The notes: generated by a model not told the origin, from the sequence alone. Counted from the first letter of the stretch, positions 1 through 8,747 are shown. The stretch: 64,000 nucleotides of DNA from Paenibacillus sp. PK3_47 (GCF_023520895.1 NZ_CP026029.1:5022001-5086000); one strand, 5' to 3'. Program-made: numbers and translations.

Positions 1-1
1 G

Positions 2-148
2 GATATGATTCAAAGCAAGCTTACTGAAGAAGGATTCATGGTTAAATGCCGTCCAATTAATATGTCCAAGCAGCAGTTTGAAATTCTGGTTCCTTCTGGA
101 GAGCTTGAGGAAGTGCAGGAAGCCCTTAACCTTATTTTACATCCCTGA
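2..148 (+). CDS. C-terminal part of a small protein of unknown function
   Basis: Only the last 48 residues lie in the window; the reading frame enters from the left edge and ends at TGA 146-148. The visible part contains KLTEEGFMVKCRPI and FEILVPSGELEEVQEAL. This pattern (strand, short helix, amphipathic helix) resembles small DUF2007-like or ACT-like proteins of about 60-65 residues that sit directly before accD in Paenibacillus genomes, as far as I recall; that link is memory, not computed. No catalytic motif is visible. It is co-directional with accD and 74 bases upstream, so co-transcription is possible. Function unknown. Confidence 0.6.
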   Translation, partial: DMIQSKLTEEGFMVKCRPINMSKQQFEILVPSGELEEVQEALNLILHP

Positions 149-222
149 TTAGACTTAAGAGTGCAGTAATGACAGCGGTAAGCTGCTATTTGCGCAAATA
201 AACGGCTGAAGAGGTGCGACCC

Positions 223-1116
223 TTGTTCAAAGATTTATTTCAGAAAAAACGGAAGTACGCGACTATTCCTTCAGAACGTCTGGAGCGGAGCGGCGGACCG
301 GTAGAAGGCGAACGTCCCAAACGGGAGATTCCCGAGGGGCTCATGAGCAAGTGCAACAAATGCGGAACGATCCAGTACAGCAAGGAACTGGAGAAGAATT
401 TGAAAGTATGCCCTTCCTGCGGCTATCATATGCGGCTGAACGCTATGGAACGGATCGCGATGACGCTTGACCCGGAAGGGTTTATTGAATTTGACAGTGA
501 GATGGAATCTGTAGACCCTCTGCAGTTCCCCGGCTATGCCTCGAAGCTTGAACAGCAGCGGTCCAAAACCGGACAGGTTGAAGCCGTAGTAACAGGCCAG
601 GGAAGCATCGGCGGACATCCGGTAATTGTAGCCGTGATGAATTTTGAATTCTTCACCGGCAGCATGGGCTCTGTGGTAGGCGAGAAGATTACCCGGGCGG
701 TAGAAGAAGCTACGGATAAGAAGCTGCCGATGCTGATTTTCTCGACTTCGGGCGGCGCCCGGATGCAGGAGAGCATTCTCAGTCTGATGCAGATGGCGAA
801 GACAAGCGCAGCCCTGGCCCGTTTTGGCGAATCCGGGGGACTGTATATTTCAGTCATTACGGATCCTACTACAGGCGGAGTGTCCGCAAGTTTTGCCAGC
901 CTTGGCGATATTATCATTGCCGAGCCCGGAGCGGTGTTTGGTTTTGCCGGCAGAATTGTCATTGAGCAGACCATCCGCCAGAAGCTGCCGGAGGATTTCC
1001 AGACCGCTGAATTCAACCTTCAGCACGGTCAGCTTGATCTGGTGGTACACCGCAAGGAAATGCGGTCTACGCTGACCAGGCTTTTGGAAATGCATGATGT
1101 GAAAGGGGGATTTTAG
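223..1116 (+). CDS. accD: Acetyl-CoA carboxylase, carboxyltransferase subunit beta
   Basis: With AccA this forms the carboxyltransferase that moves carboxyl groups from carboxybiotin to acetyl-CoA, giving malonyl-CoA for fatty acid synthesis in the cytoplasm. The N-terminus carries the four-cysteine zinc ribbon (CNKCG and CPSCG), followed by the crotonase-like carboxyltransferase core with FSTSGGARMQE and the oxyanion region GGVSASFASLGD. A frame-compatible GTG lies at 214, but the ribosome binding site gaagaggtg (208-216) fits TTG 223 at about 6 bases spacing, which also gives the usual start MFKDLF. Length of about 297 residues is normal. The stop is one base before accA, so the two subunits are translationally coupled. 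Confidence 0.96.
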   Translation: MFKDLFQKKRKYATIPSERLERSGGPVEGERPKREIPEGLMSKCNKCGTIQYSKELEKNLKVCPSCGYHMRLNAMERIAMTLDPEGFIEFDSEMESVDPLQFPGYASKLEQQRSKTGQVEAVVTGQGSIGGHPVIVAVMNFEFFTGSMGSVVGEKITRAVEEATDKKLPMLIFSTSGGARMQESILSLMQMAKTSAALARFGESGGLYISVITDPTTGGVSASFASLGDIIIAEPGAVFGFAGRIVIEQTIRQKLPEDFQTAEFNLQHGQLDLVVHRKEMRSTLTRLLEMHDVKGGF

Positions 1117-1117
1117 G

Positions 1118-2143
1118 TTGGCGGGAGAGTTGCCTTTTGAAATGCCTCTTGTAGAAATGCGCAAAAAAATTGCCGAGCTCAAACAGTTCGGCGAAGAGAA
1201 GGGCATTGATTTCAGCGATGAGATTGCCCGGCTTGAAGAACGCTACCGCGTACTCGCGGATGAAATTTATACAGGGATCTCTGCATCGCAGAAGATGCAC
1301 CTGGCCCGGCATCACGGCAGACCGACCTCACTCGATCTCATCGGGCTGATTTTTACCGATTTTATCGAACTGCACGGCGACCGGCTGTTCGGCGATGACC
1401 TTGCAGTGGTCGGCGGGATTGCCAAGCTGAACGGGGTTCCGGTTACAGTGATCGGCCAGCAGCGCGGCAAGGATACGAAGGAGAACATCCAGCGGTTCTT
1501 CGGCAGCGCGCATCCGGAGGGCTTCCGCAAGGCGATCCGGCTGATGAAGCAGGCCGAGAAATTCCGCCGCCCGATCGTTACCTTTGTCGATACGAAGGGG
1601 GCTTATCCCGGCAATACGGCGGAGGAACGCGGACAATCCGAAGCAATTGCCAGCAGTCTCTACGAAATGTCCCAGCTTGGCGTGCCTGTCATTTGTATCG
1701 TAATCGGCGAAGGCGGAAGCGGCGGAGCGCTGGCCATGGCTGTCGGCAACCGCGTGCTGATGCTGGAGCATGCCATCTATTCGGCCATTTCCCCGAACGG
1801 GGCGGCGTCCATTCTGTGGAAGGATGCTTCCAAGGCGGAGCAGGCCGCTGAAGCGATGAAGATTACGGCGGCCGATCTGCTGGAGATGGAAGTGATCGAG
1901 GAGATCGTTCCGGAGCCGCGCGGCGGTGCACACCGTGATTATGAGGCGACCGCAGCAGCCATCAAAGATGCCGTATGGCGTCATTTGCAGGAGCTGTCCG
2001 GCCTTGATGCCGCCGAGCTTAAGGACGACCGGTACAAGAAATTCCGCAAAATCGGCGAGTTTGCCGAGGGGCAGCTCGAGACCCTCGTTCCTTTGGAAGA
2101 GGTTCAGCACGAAGTCCAGGAAGAAGTAAAGATCGTAGAATAG
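1118..2143 (+). CDS. accA: Acetyl-CoA carboxylase, carboxyltransferase subunit alpha
   Basis: Partner of AccD in the malonyl-CoA-forming carboxyltransferase. It starts at TTG 1118, one base after the accD stop, with the ribosome binding site gaaaggggga inside the end of accD. The sequence has the typical helical N-terminus (LPFEMPLVEMRKKIAEL), then the core motifs GDRLFGDD, GQQRGKDTKENI, TKGAYPG and GEGGSGGALAMAVG. At 341 residues it is slightly longer than many AccA proteins because of an acidic tail (EEVQHEVQEEVKIVE). A strong terminator follows at 2234, so accDA ends as a unit here. Confidence 0.96.
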   Translation: MAGELPFEMPLVEMRKKIAELKQFGEEKGIDFSDEIARLEERYRVLADEIYTGISASQKMHLARHHGRPTSLDLIGLIFTDFIELHGDRLFGDDLAVVGGIAKLNGVPVTVIGQQRGKDTKENIQRFFGSAHPEGFRKAIRLMKQAEKFRRPIVTFVDTKGAYPGNTAEERGQSEAIASSLYEMSQLGVPVICIVIGEGGSGGALAMAVGNRVLMLEHAIYSAISPNGAASILWKDASKAEQAAEAMKITAADLLEMEVIEEIVPEPRGGAHRDYEATAAAIKDAVWRHLQELSGLDAAELKDDRYKKFRKIGEFAEGQLETLVPLEEVQHEVQEEVKIVE

Positions 2144-2473
2144 GTGCATGAATTTATTTGCACTTTCTGACATATAACCATTGCTGACAGCCTTTCCTTT
2201 GGACAGGCTCCGGCATCCATTTTTTACCTCTGGAATAATCCCGCACCTGCCGCGGGATTATTTTTATTTTTGCATAAAATTTCAGAAATTCGACGATAAA
2301 TTACATAGAAAAGACGCCCGAACATTGATTTTGTGTCCAACTTGCAGTAATATTCATTAGGGCGCAGTAAAAGGTACATGTGATAAAGTTCCTATACAAA
2401 CAGTAAGCCTTATAGTAGATTTTGTAGTTGGAAAAAGTGAGACAGAGAGAACGAAAAAACGGAGGAAAACCTA
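2144..2473. other. Intergenic region accA-pyk; no pfkA
   Basis: This 330-base gap holds the accDA terminator and the pyk leader. In Bacillus subtilis pfkA lies between accA and pyk; here no reading frame resembling 6-phosphofructokinase is present on either strand. The pyk promoter must lie in roughly 2290-2440, but I could not assign a convincing -35/-10 pair. The pyk ribosome binding site is aacggaggaaaacc. Confidence 0.6.
2234..2270 (+). terminator. Rho-independent terminator after accDA
   Basis: AATAATCCCGC (2234-2244) pairs with GCGGGATTATT (2252-2262) around a short loop and runs into a T-rich tail (2261-2270). It separates accDA from pyk. Confidence 0.9.
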
Positions 2474-3898
2474 ATGCGGAAAAGTAAAATTGTATGTACG
2501 ATCGGTCCTGCTAGTGAATCGTTGGAGAACATCAAAAAATTGATTTTGGCTGGTATGAATGTGGCCCGTCTGAACTTCTCCCACGGCGATTTTGAAGAGC
2601 ACGGCAACCGGATCAAGACGATCCGTCAGGCATCTCAAGAACTGGGCAAAACCGTTGCCATCCTGCTCGATACCAAAGGACCGGAGATTCGCACAGGCAA
2701 GCTGGAAGTAGAACCGATTGAACTGGTTCAGGACGAATACCTGACTTTGACTACGGAAGAAATCCTTGGTGACCAAAACCGTATCTCCATCACGTACAGC
2801 GACCTGCCTAATGATGTTCAAGTAGGCTCCACCATCCTGATTGATGACGGCCTTATCGGACTTACCGTTGTCGACATTCAAGGCACAGAAATCAAGACCC
2901 GTATTGTTAACGGCGGTACAATCAAGAGCAAGAAGGGCGTTAACGTACCGGGAGTATCCATCTCCCTGCCGGGTATTACAGAAAAAGACACCAATGATAT
3001 CATTTTCGGGATCGGACAGGACATCGACTTTATCGCTGCTTCCTTCGTTCGCAAAGCCAGCGACGTTCTGGAAATCCGTGAATTGCTGGAGAAGCACAAC
3101 GCTTCCCACATTCAAATCATTTCCAAAATCGAAAACCAAGAAGGCGTGGACAACCTGGATGAAATCCTGGCAGTATCCGACGGCCTGATGGTTGCCCGTG
3201 GTGACCTTGGCGTTGAAATCCCTGCTGAAGATGTGCCACTTGCTCAAAAGCTGATGATCAAGAAATGTAACATTGCCGGCAAACCGGTAATCACAGCTAC
3301 ACAAATGCTGGATTCCATGCAGCGCAATCCGCGTCCAACCCGCGCTGAAGCGAGTGACGTAGCGAACGCGATCTTCGACGGAACAGATGCAATCATGCTG
3401 TCCGGTGAAACTGCTGCCGGGAAATATCCTGTAGAATCCGTACTCACAATGTCCCGCATTGCTGAAAAAGCGGAATCTGCCCTGAACCACCGTGAAATCT
3501 TCATGAAGCAGCAAATTGCTCAAGAAACTACGGTTACTGAAGCAATCAGCCAATCCGTTGCGATTTCCGCTCTGGACCTGAATGCCAAAGCTATCATTTC
3601 TTCGACTGTAACTGGCCACACAGCACGCGTGGTTTCCAAATACCGTCCTAAATCGCAAATTATCGCGGTTACTACCCAAGAGAGAACTATGCGTCAATTG
3701 TCTCTGGTGTGGGGCGTAACTCCAGTGTTCGGACCAGAAGCTTCTTCGACAGATGAGCTGCTGGAAACTGCCCGCACTGGCGGTAAAAATTCCGGTCTGG
3801 TTAAAGCCGGAGATCTTGTAGTAATCACTGCAGGTATCCCGCTCGGACGTTCCGGTTCCACTAACCTGGTAAAAGTAGACACTATTCCTGCTGACTAA
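2474..3898 (+). CDS. pyk: Pyruvate kinase
   Basis: Converts phosphoenolpyruvate and ADP to pyruvate and ATP, the last step of glycolysis. The start has the typical MRKSKIVCTIGPAS; further hallmarks are LNFSHGDFEEH, LLDTKGPEIRTG, ISKIENQEG, the metal and catalytic block VARGDLGVEIP and GKPVITATQMLDSM. The protein is 474 residues long and ends in a normal C-terminal domain, so it lacks the extra PEP-utilizer-like C-terminal sequence found in the roughly 585-residue pyruvate kinases of B. subtilis and Geobacillus. The ribosome binding site ggagg is 9 bases upstream of ATG. It is monocistronic, with its own terminator downstream. Confidence 0.97.
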   Translation: MRKSKIVCTIGPASESLENIKKLILAGMNVARLNFSHGDFEEHGNRIKTIRQASQELGKTVAILLDTKGPEIRTGKLEVEPIELVQDEYLTLTTEEILGDQNRISITYSDLPNDVQVGSTILIDDGLIGLTVVDIQGTEIKTRIVNGGTIKSKKGVNVPGVSISLPGITEKDTNDIIFGIGQDIDFIAASFVRKASDVLEIRELLEKHNASHIQIISKIENQEGVDNLDEILAVSDGLMVARGDLGVEIPAEDVPLAQKLMIKKCNIAGKPVITATQMLDSMQRNPRPTRAEASDVANAIFDGTDAIMLSGETAAGKYPVESVLTMSRIAEKAESALNHREIFMKQQIAQETTVTEAISQSVAISALDLNAKAIISSTVTGHTARVVSKYRPKSQIIAVTTQERTMRQLSLVWGVTPVFGPEASSTDELLETARTGGKNSGLVKAGDLVVITAGIPLGRSGSTNLVKVDTIPAD

Positions 3899-3940
3899 GC
3901 TTTAGGAATACTAAGACTGCTTATAGATGAACAATCCGAA

Positions 3941-3972
3941 AAGCAATGGTGTAATCCGCCATTGCTTTTTTT
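3941..3972 (+). terminator. Terminator after pyk
   Basis: AAGCAATGG (3941-3949) and CCATTGCTT (3959-3967) form a 9-bp stem followed by a T run. It lies between pyk and the convergent peptidase gene. Confidence 0.9.
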
Positions 3973-3979
3973 CTTGATA

Positions 3980-4732
3980 TCATTTCCTGGAATGTATATA
4001 TTGGATTGGGAGTTTTGAATGCACGGGAGGCAGCACGTTCTTGCAGGGCCGCTTGACTGTAAAGGCATCACCGCGTGTGTTGGGCCTTGATGGGACGGCA
4101 ACTTTGTGCTTATTCTGGATCATAATGCCTCCGTCGGAGGACTTGAGCTTAGGGCTTTTGCCATTGACACGGCAGCGGCTGAAGCAGACGGGAGACAGTC
4201 TGGCGAGTCCGGCGATGCTGCCGTTGACCTGCGGTGCCTCCACAATCCATTCGGCTGAAGCCTGCGGACCGGAATACCTTTGCGTGGTGCGGAAGACCCA
4301 GTGCCTGCTGAGATTGCGCAGCTGAATCATCCATTTGCCCGGGCTTGTTCTGATGATAAGGGCCTGCATGCGGTCTCCGGGGGATACAGGATAGGGGATG
4401 ACCGTCTCCGCTGCAGGAAGGATTTCCCACCATGCATAATAGTGAACGATGCCGTTTACGGACTCATGGCCTGTACCGGTCTGGATCAGACTGCTGTTTC
4501 CGTATCCGTCTATCCCGATCCAGGCTGAGGAATAGGCGGCTTTGGCGGAAGGTCTGACGAATGGAACCATCCACTCGCCGGAAATTTGCCGGAAGGCTTG
4601 CTTTTTGCCTCTGATGGCATATCCGCTCCAGTTGCCGGAGGACCAGCCAAATCCCGATTCCTTTGCACTGCTTGTATGCATTTTGTCCGTAAGACACGGC
4701 CGGCTTGATGTTACTTTATGATTTGTGCCCAC
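3980..4732 (-). CDS. Glutamic peptidase family G1 (eqolisin-like) protein
   Basis: The 250-residue protein carries the G1 signature arrangement: NWSGYA (about 34-39), GEWMVP (52-57), WIGIDG (71-76), LIQTGTG (82-88), YYAWWE (98-103), SPGD (117-120) and SAEWIVEAPQVNG (159-171). Known G1 peptidases use a Gln-Glu catalytic pair; here these are probably Q84 and E161. That assignment is by analogy and not modelled. Family members are usually secreted acid proteases, but no signal peptide is visible: the N-terminus is polar (MGTNHKVTSS). The C-terminal 60-70 residues are basic and outside the core. GTG start at 4732 is supported by aaggcggtgg five bases upstream. It lies divergent from the MFS gene and convergent with pyk. 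Confidence 0.75.
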   Translation of the reverse strand: MGTNHKVTSSRPCLTDKMHTSSAKESGFGWSSGNWSGYAIRGKKQAFRQISGEWMVPFVRPSAKAAYSSAWIGIDGYGNSSLIQTGTGHESVNGIVHYYAWWEILPAAETVIPYPVSPGDRMQALIIRTSPGKWMIQLRNLSRHWVFRTTQRYSGPQASAEWIVEAPQVNGSIAGLARLSPVCFSRCRVNGKSPKLKSSDGGIMIQNKHKVAVPSRPNTRGDAFTVKRPCKNVLPPVHSKLPIQYIHSRK

Positions 4733-4834
4733 TTGTCCACCGCCTTTTGATAGATTCTATTCTATTAAATGCGGCAGAGTGGGGCTGAGTATGGGTATTC
4801 CGTTAAAAAGGAATGGAGAGGACTTACAGTACAA

Positions 4835-6016
4835 ATGGAAAAATTAATAAAGCTGCGCGGCTTCTATCTCTTTCTGGGGCTTGCCGGAGGGTCATTCGGC
4901 TCCTATCTGACACTGCTCCTGAAAGCTAACGGGCTGGATGTCAGCCAGGTAGGCCTGTTGATGGCGGTGGGAATGTCGATTGCCATCTGTATCCAGCCCG
5001 TATGGGGGATGATCTCCGACAGGTATAATCAGGCCCGGCTTGTGCTTATTCTAAGTGTAGCTGTTCCGGCGGTGCTGGCTGTTTTTTACCGCTCGGATTA
5101 TTTTATCGTGCTTTTGCTGGTGTACACGGTGTCTACGATCTTTTCGTCCACACAGGCTCCTATCGCCGATTCTTACGCCATTGCAGCAGCGAACAGGGCC
5201 GGTTCTTCCTACGGCAGCATCCGGATGATGATGAGCATAGGAGCGGCTGTAGGGGCGTATGCCGGGGGACAGTATATCGCTAATTTTTCGGTTTCCACAA
5301 TCTGGATTCCGTTCCTGCTGCTGAATGCCGTAGCGGTCATAATTGCACTGACGCTGCCGAAGCAGGCGGAAGAAAATCATATGATGAGCCAGTCTTTTTC
5401 CCAGGGTATCCGAAAACTGCTGGGCAACCGCATCTTTCTGGCCTTTCTCGGCGGCTGTTTTCTGGTGAACCAGACCATGGCTGCTTTCGGTACGTACTTT
5501 GTGGTGGCTTTTCAATCGGTCGGGGGTTCGTCCGGCAATGCCGGCATTGCGCTGTTTATCGCCTCGGTGACGAATGTGCCGTCGATGCTGTATGCCTCCA
5601 AGGTCATCCGCAGGTTCGGCAGGGAGCGCACACTGCTGCTTGGCGCCTTGATTTATGTGCTCCGCTGGGGCATCCAGGTGGCTTTCCCTTACCCTTCGGT
5701 AATGATCGGCGTACAGGTGCTGCACGGCCTTTCCTTCGGGCTGTTTTATATTGCAGCTGTGGAATATGTCTCCCAGATCACTTCCCCGGAGATGCAGGCG
5801 ACAGGCCAGAGCGTGTTCAATATCGTATTTTCGGGATTGGCCGGCATTTTGGGTAATCTGCTGAACGGAATGCTGCTGGAGCAGGGCGGTGTGGGCTTGA
5901 TGAATCTCGCCTGTATGCTGAGCTCTGCTGTAGGAGCGGTACTGCTCATTTACGTGGCCAGAAGCGCCCGGAGCAAAGCGCCGCTGCCGGTGTCATCCGG
6001 GGGAATCGGTGCCTAG
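4835..6016 (+). CDS. Major facilitator superfamily transporter
   Basis: Integral membrane protein of about 393 residues with around twelve hydrophobic segments, resembling the MFS_1-like/LacY-like group that includes the 3-phenylpropionate transporter family (KLRGFYLFLGLAGG near the N-terminus; MISDRYNQAR in the loop after helix 2, the usual G-x-x-x-D-R/K position). Substrate unknown. The open frame extends upstream to 4769, but ATG 4835 (MEKLIKLRGF) matches the usual start of this family; the ggagagg 13 bases upstream is a somewhat distant ribosome binding site. The following thioesterase gene starts 55 bases later with its own ribosome binding site. Confidence 0.8.
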   Translation: MEKLIKLRGFYLFLGLAGGSFGSYLTLLLKANGLDVSQVGLLMAVGMSIAICIQPVWGMISDRYNQARLVLILSVAVPAVLAVFYRSDYFIVLLLVYTVSTIFSSTQAPIADSYAIAAANRAGSSYGSIRMMMSIGAAVGAYAGGQYIANFSVSTIWIPFLLLNAVAVIIALTLPKQAEENHMMSQSFSQGIRKLLGNRIFLAFLGGCFLVNQTMAAFGTYFVVAFQSVGGSSGNAGIALFIASVTNVPSMLYASKVIRRFGRERTLLLGALIYVLRWGIQVAFPYPSVMIGVQVLHGLSFGLFYIAAVEYVSQITSPEMQATGQSVFNIVFSGLAGILGNLLNGMLLEQGGVGLMNLACMLSSAVGAVLLIYVARSARSKAPLPVSSGGIGA

Positions 6017-6070
6017 AGGCAGCTGGACAGTTGACAAGCTAATTATATTAGCGCAGAAGGGAGCATTTTT

Positions 6071-6607
6071 ATGGGATCAGGTAAACCGGAAATGCCCGGC
6101 CGCTGGCATAGTACTGCCTTTCGTGTCCGCTATCAGGAAACCGATCAGATGGGCGTTGTGTACCACGCCAACTATTTAAGCTGGTTCGAGAGCGGCCGTA
6201 CCGAAATGTTCCGCGGGCTCGGCTTTGCTTACCGTACGCTGGAGGACATGGGCGCGCTGCTTCCTGTGACGGATGCAAATTTGCAATTTAAAAGTCCGGC
6301 GCGCTATGATGATTATATTGCCGTATATACACGGCTTACTGCCTTTTCAGCATTGCGGCTCGCCTATGAATATGAAGTCCGCCGGATTAGCGGAGAGGAG
6401 GAAGCGCATGCCGGAGATTCAGCGGGTTCGCCTGTGCTTCCGGCACAATTCTCTTCTTCAGCTCTTTCGGGTGAACTTCTGGTAAGCGGCTCTACGAGCC
6501 ATGTGTGGCTGAACAGGGACTGGAAGCCTGTTAGGCTGGACCGGGCGCAGCCGGAGCTGTATCAGGCGATAACAGCGGCGCTCAGGCAAGAAGGAGGAGC
6601 AGTATGA
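6071..6607 (+). CDS. Acyl-CoA thioesterase, YbgC/FadM hotdog family
   Basis: Probably hydrolyses acyl-CoA thioesters. The hotdog hallmark is clear: FRVRYQETDQMGVVYHANYLSWFE with the conserved catalytic aspartate region (TDQMGVVYHANY) and GRTEMFRGLG. The protein is 178 residues, longer than the usual 130-145, because a Gly/Ser/Ala-rich stretch (about 115-145, EEEAHAGDSAGSPVLP) is inserted before the last strand. It corresponds in position to ytwI-region genes between pyk and ytvI in B. subtilis, but is not YtwI. It overlaps fxsA by four bases (ATGA), so the two are translationally coupled. Confidence 0.85.
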   Translation: MGSGKPEMPGRWHSTAFRVRYQETDQMGVVYHANYLSWFESGRTEMFRGLGFAYRTLEDMGALLPVTDANLQFKSPARYDDYIAVYTRLTAFSALRLAYEYEVRRISGEEEAHAGDSAGSPVLPAQFSSSALSGELLVSGSTSHVWLNRDWKPVRLDRAQPELYQAITAALRQEGGAV

Positions 6608-7002
6608 TCAGGAACAAGTGGCTGTGGGCGGCGTTATTCGTCATTCCGGCCGTGGAATTATTCGGGTTCATTTATGTCGCGGATATTATTGGAGCAGCAA
6701 AGACACTGCTGATCATGATGGCGACTTCTGTCATCGGACTCTTAATGATGCGGTTTGAAGGCAAAAAAGTGCTGCAGGACAGCAAGATACAAATGCAGGA
6801 AGGCAAGGTTCCGGGACGGACGATGCTGGATGGCTTATGTATATTTTTTGGCGGTCTCCTGCTGATTCTGCCGGGTTTTGTAACGGATATAATCGGCTTT
6901 TCCCTGGTATTTCCATTGACCCGGCCGCTGTACCGGGTTTTTCTGCTGCGGTGGATTGAGAAAAAAATGAAAAACGGCACCATCACCTATTACCGCAGGT
7001 AG
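6604..7002 (+). CDS. fxsA: FxsA family membrane protein
   Basis: A 132-residue membrane protein with the FxsA pattern: hydrophobic N-terminus ending in PAVELFGFIYVADIIG, the MMATSVIGLLMMRFEGKKVL segment, then GLLLILPGFVTDIIGFSLVFP and the basic tail. In E. coli FxsA overproduction relieves F-exclusion of phage T7; its normal role is unclear. B. subtilis has the orthologue (ytzA) in the same place between pyk and citZ. Start ATG 6604 overlaps the thioesterase stop. A terminator follows at 7036. Confidence 0.9.
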   Translation: MIRNKWLWAALFVIPAVELFGFIYVADIIGAAKTLLIMMATSVIGLLMMRFEGKKVLQDSKIQMQEGKVPGRTMLDGLCIFFGGLLLILPGFVTDIIGFSLVFPLTRPLYRVFLLRWIEKKMKNGTITYYRR

Positions 7003-7035
7003 CGGAAAAGTACGCTGGTGCAGGTAACGACAAAG

Positions 7036-7073
7036 AGCGGGGACTGCCAATTGTGGCGGTCTCCGCTTTTTTT
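7036..7073 (+). terminator. Terminator after fxsA
   Basis: AGCGGGGACTGCC (7036-7048) pairs with GGCGGTCTCCGCT (7055-7067), with two G-T pairs, followed by seven T. Confidence 0.85.
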
Positions 7074-7348
7074 GCAGCCAGGAAGCAATTGTTCGCTATT
7101 CTGGTGGTTGTCGTGATTCTTCTCTTTGGCGATTGGGGTGACTCCGGAGAATGTTCGGACTTCCGGCCGCCGCCTGTCTGCAGATTTCTTGATTTGTACC
7201 GCTTTTCGCGGCTGAAATCCGGTGACTGCTTATGCTTACGAAGCGGGCTTTCCTACGGAAAGCTTTCAGCCGGAGCTATCGCTCCTGCAGTTCCAAACTT
7301 CGCCTCCGGCACTTTCTCCTATATCCATTTAATGAATTTAATTTATAT

Positions 7349-7533
7349 AGTTGGATTTTCTCCATCTAATCCTAATCATTTTCATCATTTTTGATCTTTA
7401 GTTGGAAATCCTCCATCTATTTTGGCGGAAAAAGGACTTTGGAGTCTAACCTGGCACATTTAACGGGAGTTTTTCCCACTGATACTGTAATAACGCTATT
7501 TGTCGGAGGATTAGCTGGAGGAATTCCACTTAG
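7349..7533. repeat. Cluster of short palindromic intergenic repeats (TTAGTTGGA type)
   Basis: Within the gene-free stretch 7074-7631 three copies of an imperfect inverted repeat of about 22 bases occur at 7349-7370, 7398-7420 and 7511-7533; a weaker one lies at 7461-7482. The shared pattern is TTAG(T/C)TGGA, a short A/T-rich centre, then TCCA(T/C)CTAA. The same pattern recurs at 56005-56191. No coding potential is convincing in this stretch. It lies between the convergent fxsA and ytvI. Confidence 0.65.
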
Positions 7534-7631
7534 ACTGGCCTGCACATGTTTCCTAAGTCAATTTCCACAACACCGCTTAACAGCCGGGCTGCAAAAAAAG
7601 GCAATGCGGACACGGACCAAAGGCCTCCCTC

Positions 7632-8747
7632 TCAATGCAGCCGCCCGCTGACAATATAACTGTGCAGCGCCCGGAACACACCAGCCCGCCTGAAGGCGTC
7701 GAGCACAACGAGGGTAACAGGCCCGAGCAGCAGGCCCGGCATACCGAACAGCTGCAGGCCGGCGAACATGCCGATCAGCATGGCCAGCGGGTCCAGACCG
7801 ATGCTGCTGGCCAGTACCTTGGGCTCGAGAACCTGTCGGGTAATCAGGATCACTGCATAGAGTACGAGCAGTCCTACAGCAAGAGCCAGGTTGCCAGTCA
7901 TATAGGAATAGAGCGCCCAGGGCAGCAGCACGATGCCGACACCGAGATAAGGCACCAGATCGACAATGCTGACCGTCAGGCCGATGGCAAAGGCCGAATT
8001 CACTCCCAGCAGCAGCAGCCCGATGATGACAATGACTCCGGTAACAGAGATCAGCACCAGCTGGGCACGGAGGTACCCGAACAGCGCTTTTCGCAGATCC
8101 ATCCAGATTTCAGTTACCGGCCTCAGCAAAGGGGCGGGCAGCAGTGAGGTCAGCTTGGCATTATGCCGCTCCCAGCCCGTGCTGAGGAAGAAGGCGGACA
8201 GGACAATAACGATAAGTATGGTGCCCAGGCTGGGCAGTGCCGAGATCAGATTCAGAATCATATTAAAAAAACCGGTAATGATCTGCGAGACGGCCTGGGC
8301 TACGGATTCTGTAGTTCTACTGATGTTGCTGTCGATAGTGGCATGGTAATTGGGGTTGTCGTGATAGAACTGGTTAATTTCGTTGATGATATTCTGGATG
8401 CTTGCGTTGCTGCTGAGCGACATCAGAAGGCTGCGCCACTGGCCGGTATGCAGATCAAAGGTCTGCAGCAGCACGACAAGCTCTTTTACCAGCCTGGTAA
8501 TCAGCGCGGTAAGCACCAGTGCAGTGCCGCCTATATAGAAGATCAGCGAGAGGGAGACGGCCAGCCAGCCCGGCAGCCTGCAGCCCTTCAGGATCAGCAC
8601 AAGCGGATGCATAAGGTAGGCCAGGAGCCAGGCCAGCAGCAGGGGATAAATGAGCGGAAGCAATACATATACCGCCAGCAGCAGTGCCGCGGCAGCCAGA
8701 ACGACCCAGAGGCCGCGGAGTACTCTTTTGAAGACAAGCGTGTCCAT
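7632..8747 (-). CDS. ytvI: YtvI-like AI-2E family membrane protein (sporulation)
   Basis: A 371-residue polytopic membrane protein of the AI-2E/PerM transporter family, with hydrophobic segments at both ends and the long amphipathic central region characteristic of the family; the C-terminal half contains SIVDLVPYLGVGIVLLPWALY and LEPKVLASSIGLDPLAMLIGMFAGLQLFGMPGLLLGP in pieces. B. subtilis ytvI, immediately upstream of citZ, is annotated as a sporulation membrane protein, and this gene occupies the same place but is transcribed away from citZ. The start ATG 8747 is preceded by ggaggg with 7 bases spacing. Transported substrate, if any, is unknown. Confidence 0.85.
   Translation of the reverse strand: MDTLVFKRVLRGLWVVLAAAALLLAVYVLLPLIYPLLLAWLLAYLMHPLVLILKGCRLPGWLAVSLSLIFYIGGTALVLTALITRLVKELVVLLQTFDLHTGQWRSLLMSLSSNASIQNIINEINQFYHDNPNYHATIDSNISRTTESVAQAVSQIITGFFNMILNLISALPSLGTILIVIVLSAFFLSTGWERHNAKLTSLLPAPLLRPVTEIWMDLRKALFGYLRAQLVLISVTGVIVIIGLLLLGVNSAFAIGLTVSIVDLVPYLGVGIVLLPWALYSYMTGNLALAVGLLVLYAVILITRQVLEPKVLASSIGLDPLAMLIGMFAGLQLFGMPGLLLGPVTLVVLDAFRRAGVFRALHSYIVSGRLH

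Noticed and set aside
2474..3697. Long minus-strand frame opposite pyk
   Set aside because: It is a shadow of the highly biased codon use of pyk; the plus-strand product is unmistakable.
7053..7651. Two plus-strand frames in the fxsA-ytvI gap
   Set aside because: No ribosome binding sites or protein-like motifs; the stretch holds palindromic repeats and the first frame begins inside the fxsA terminator.
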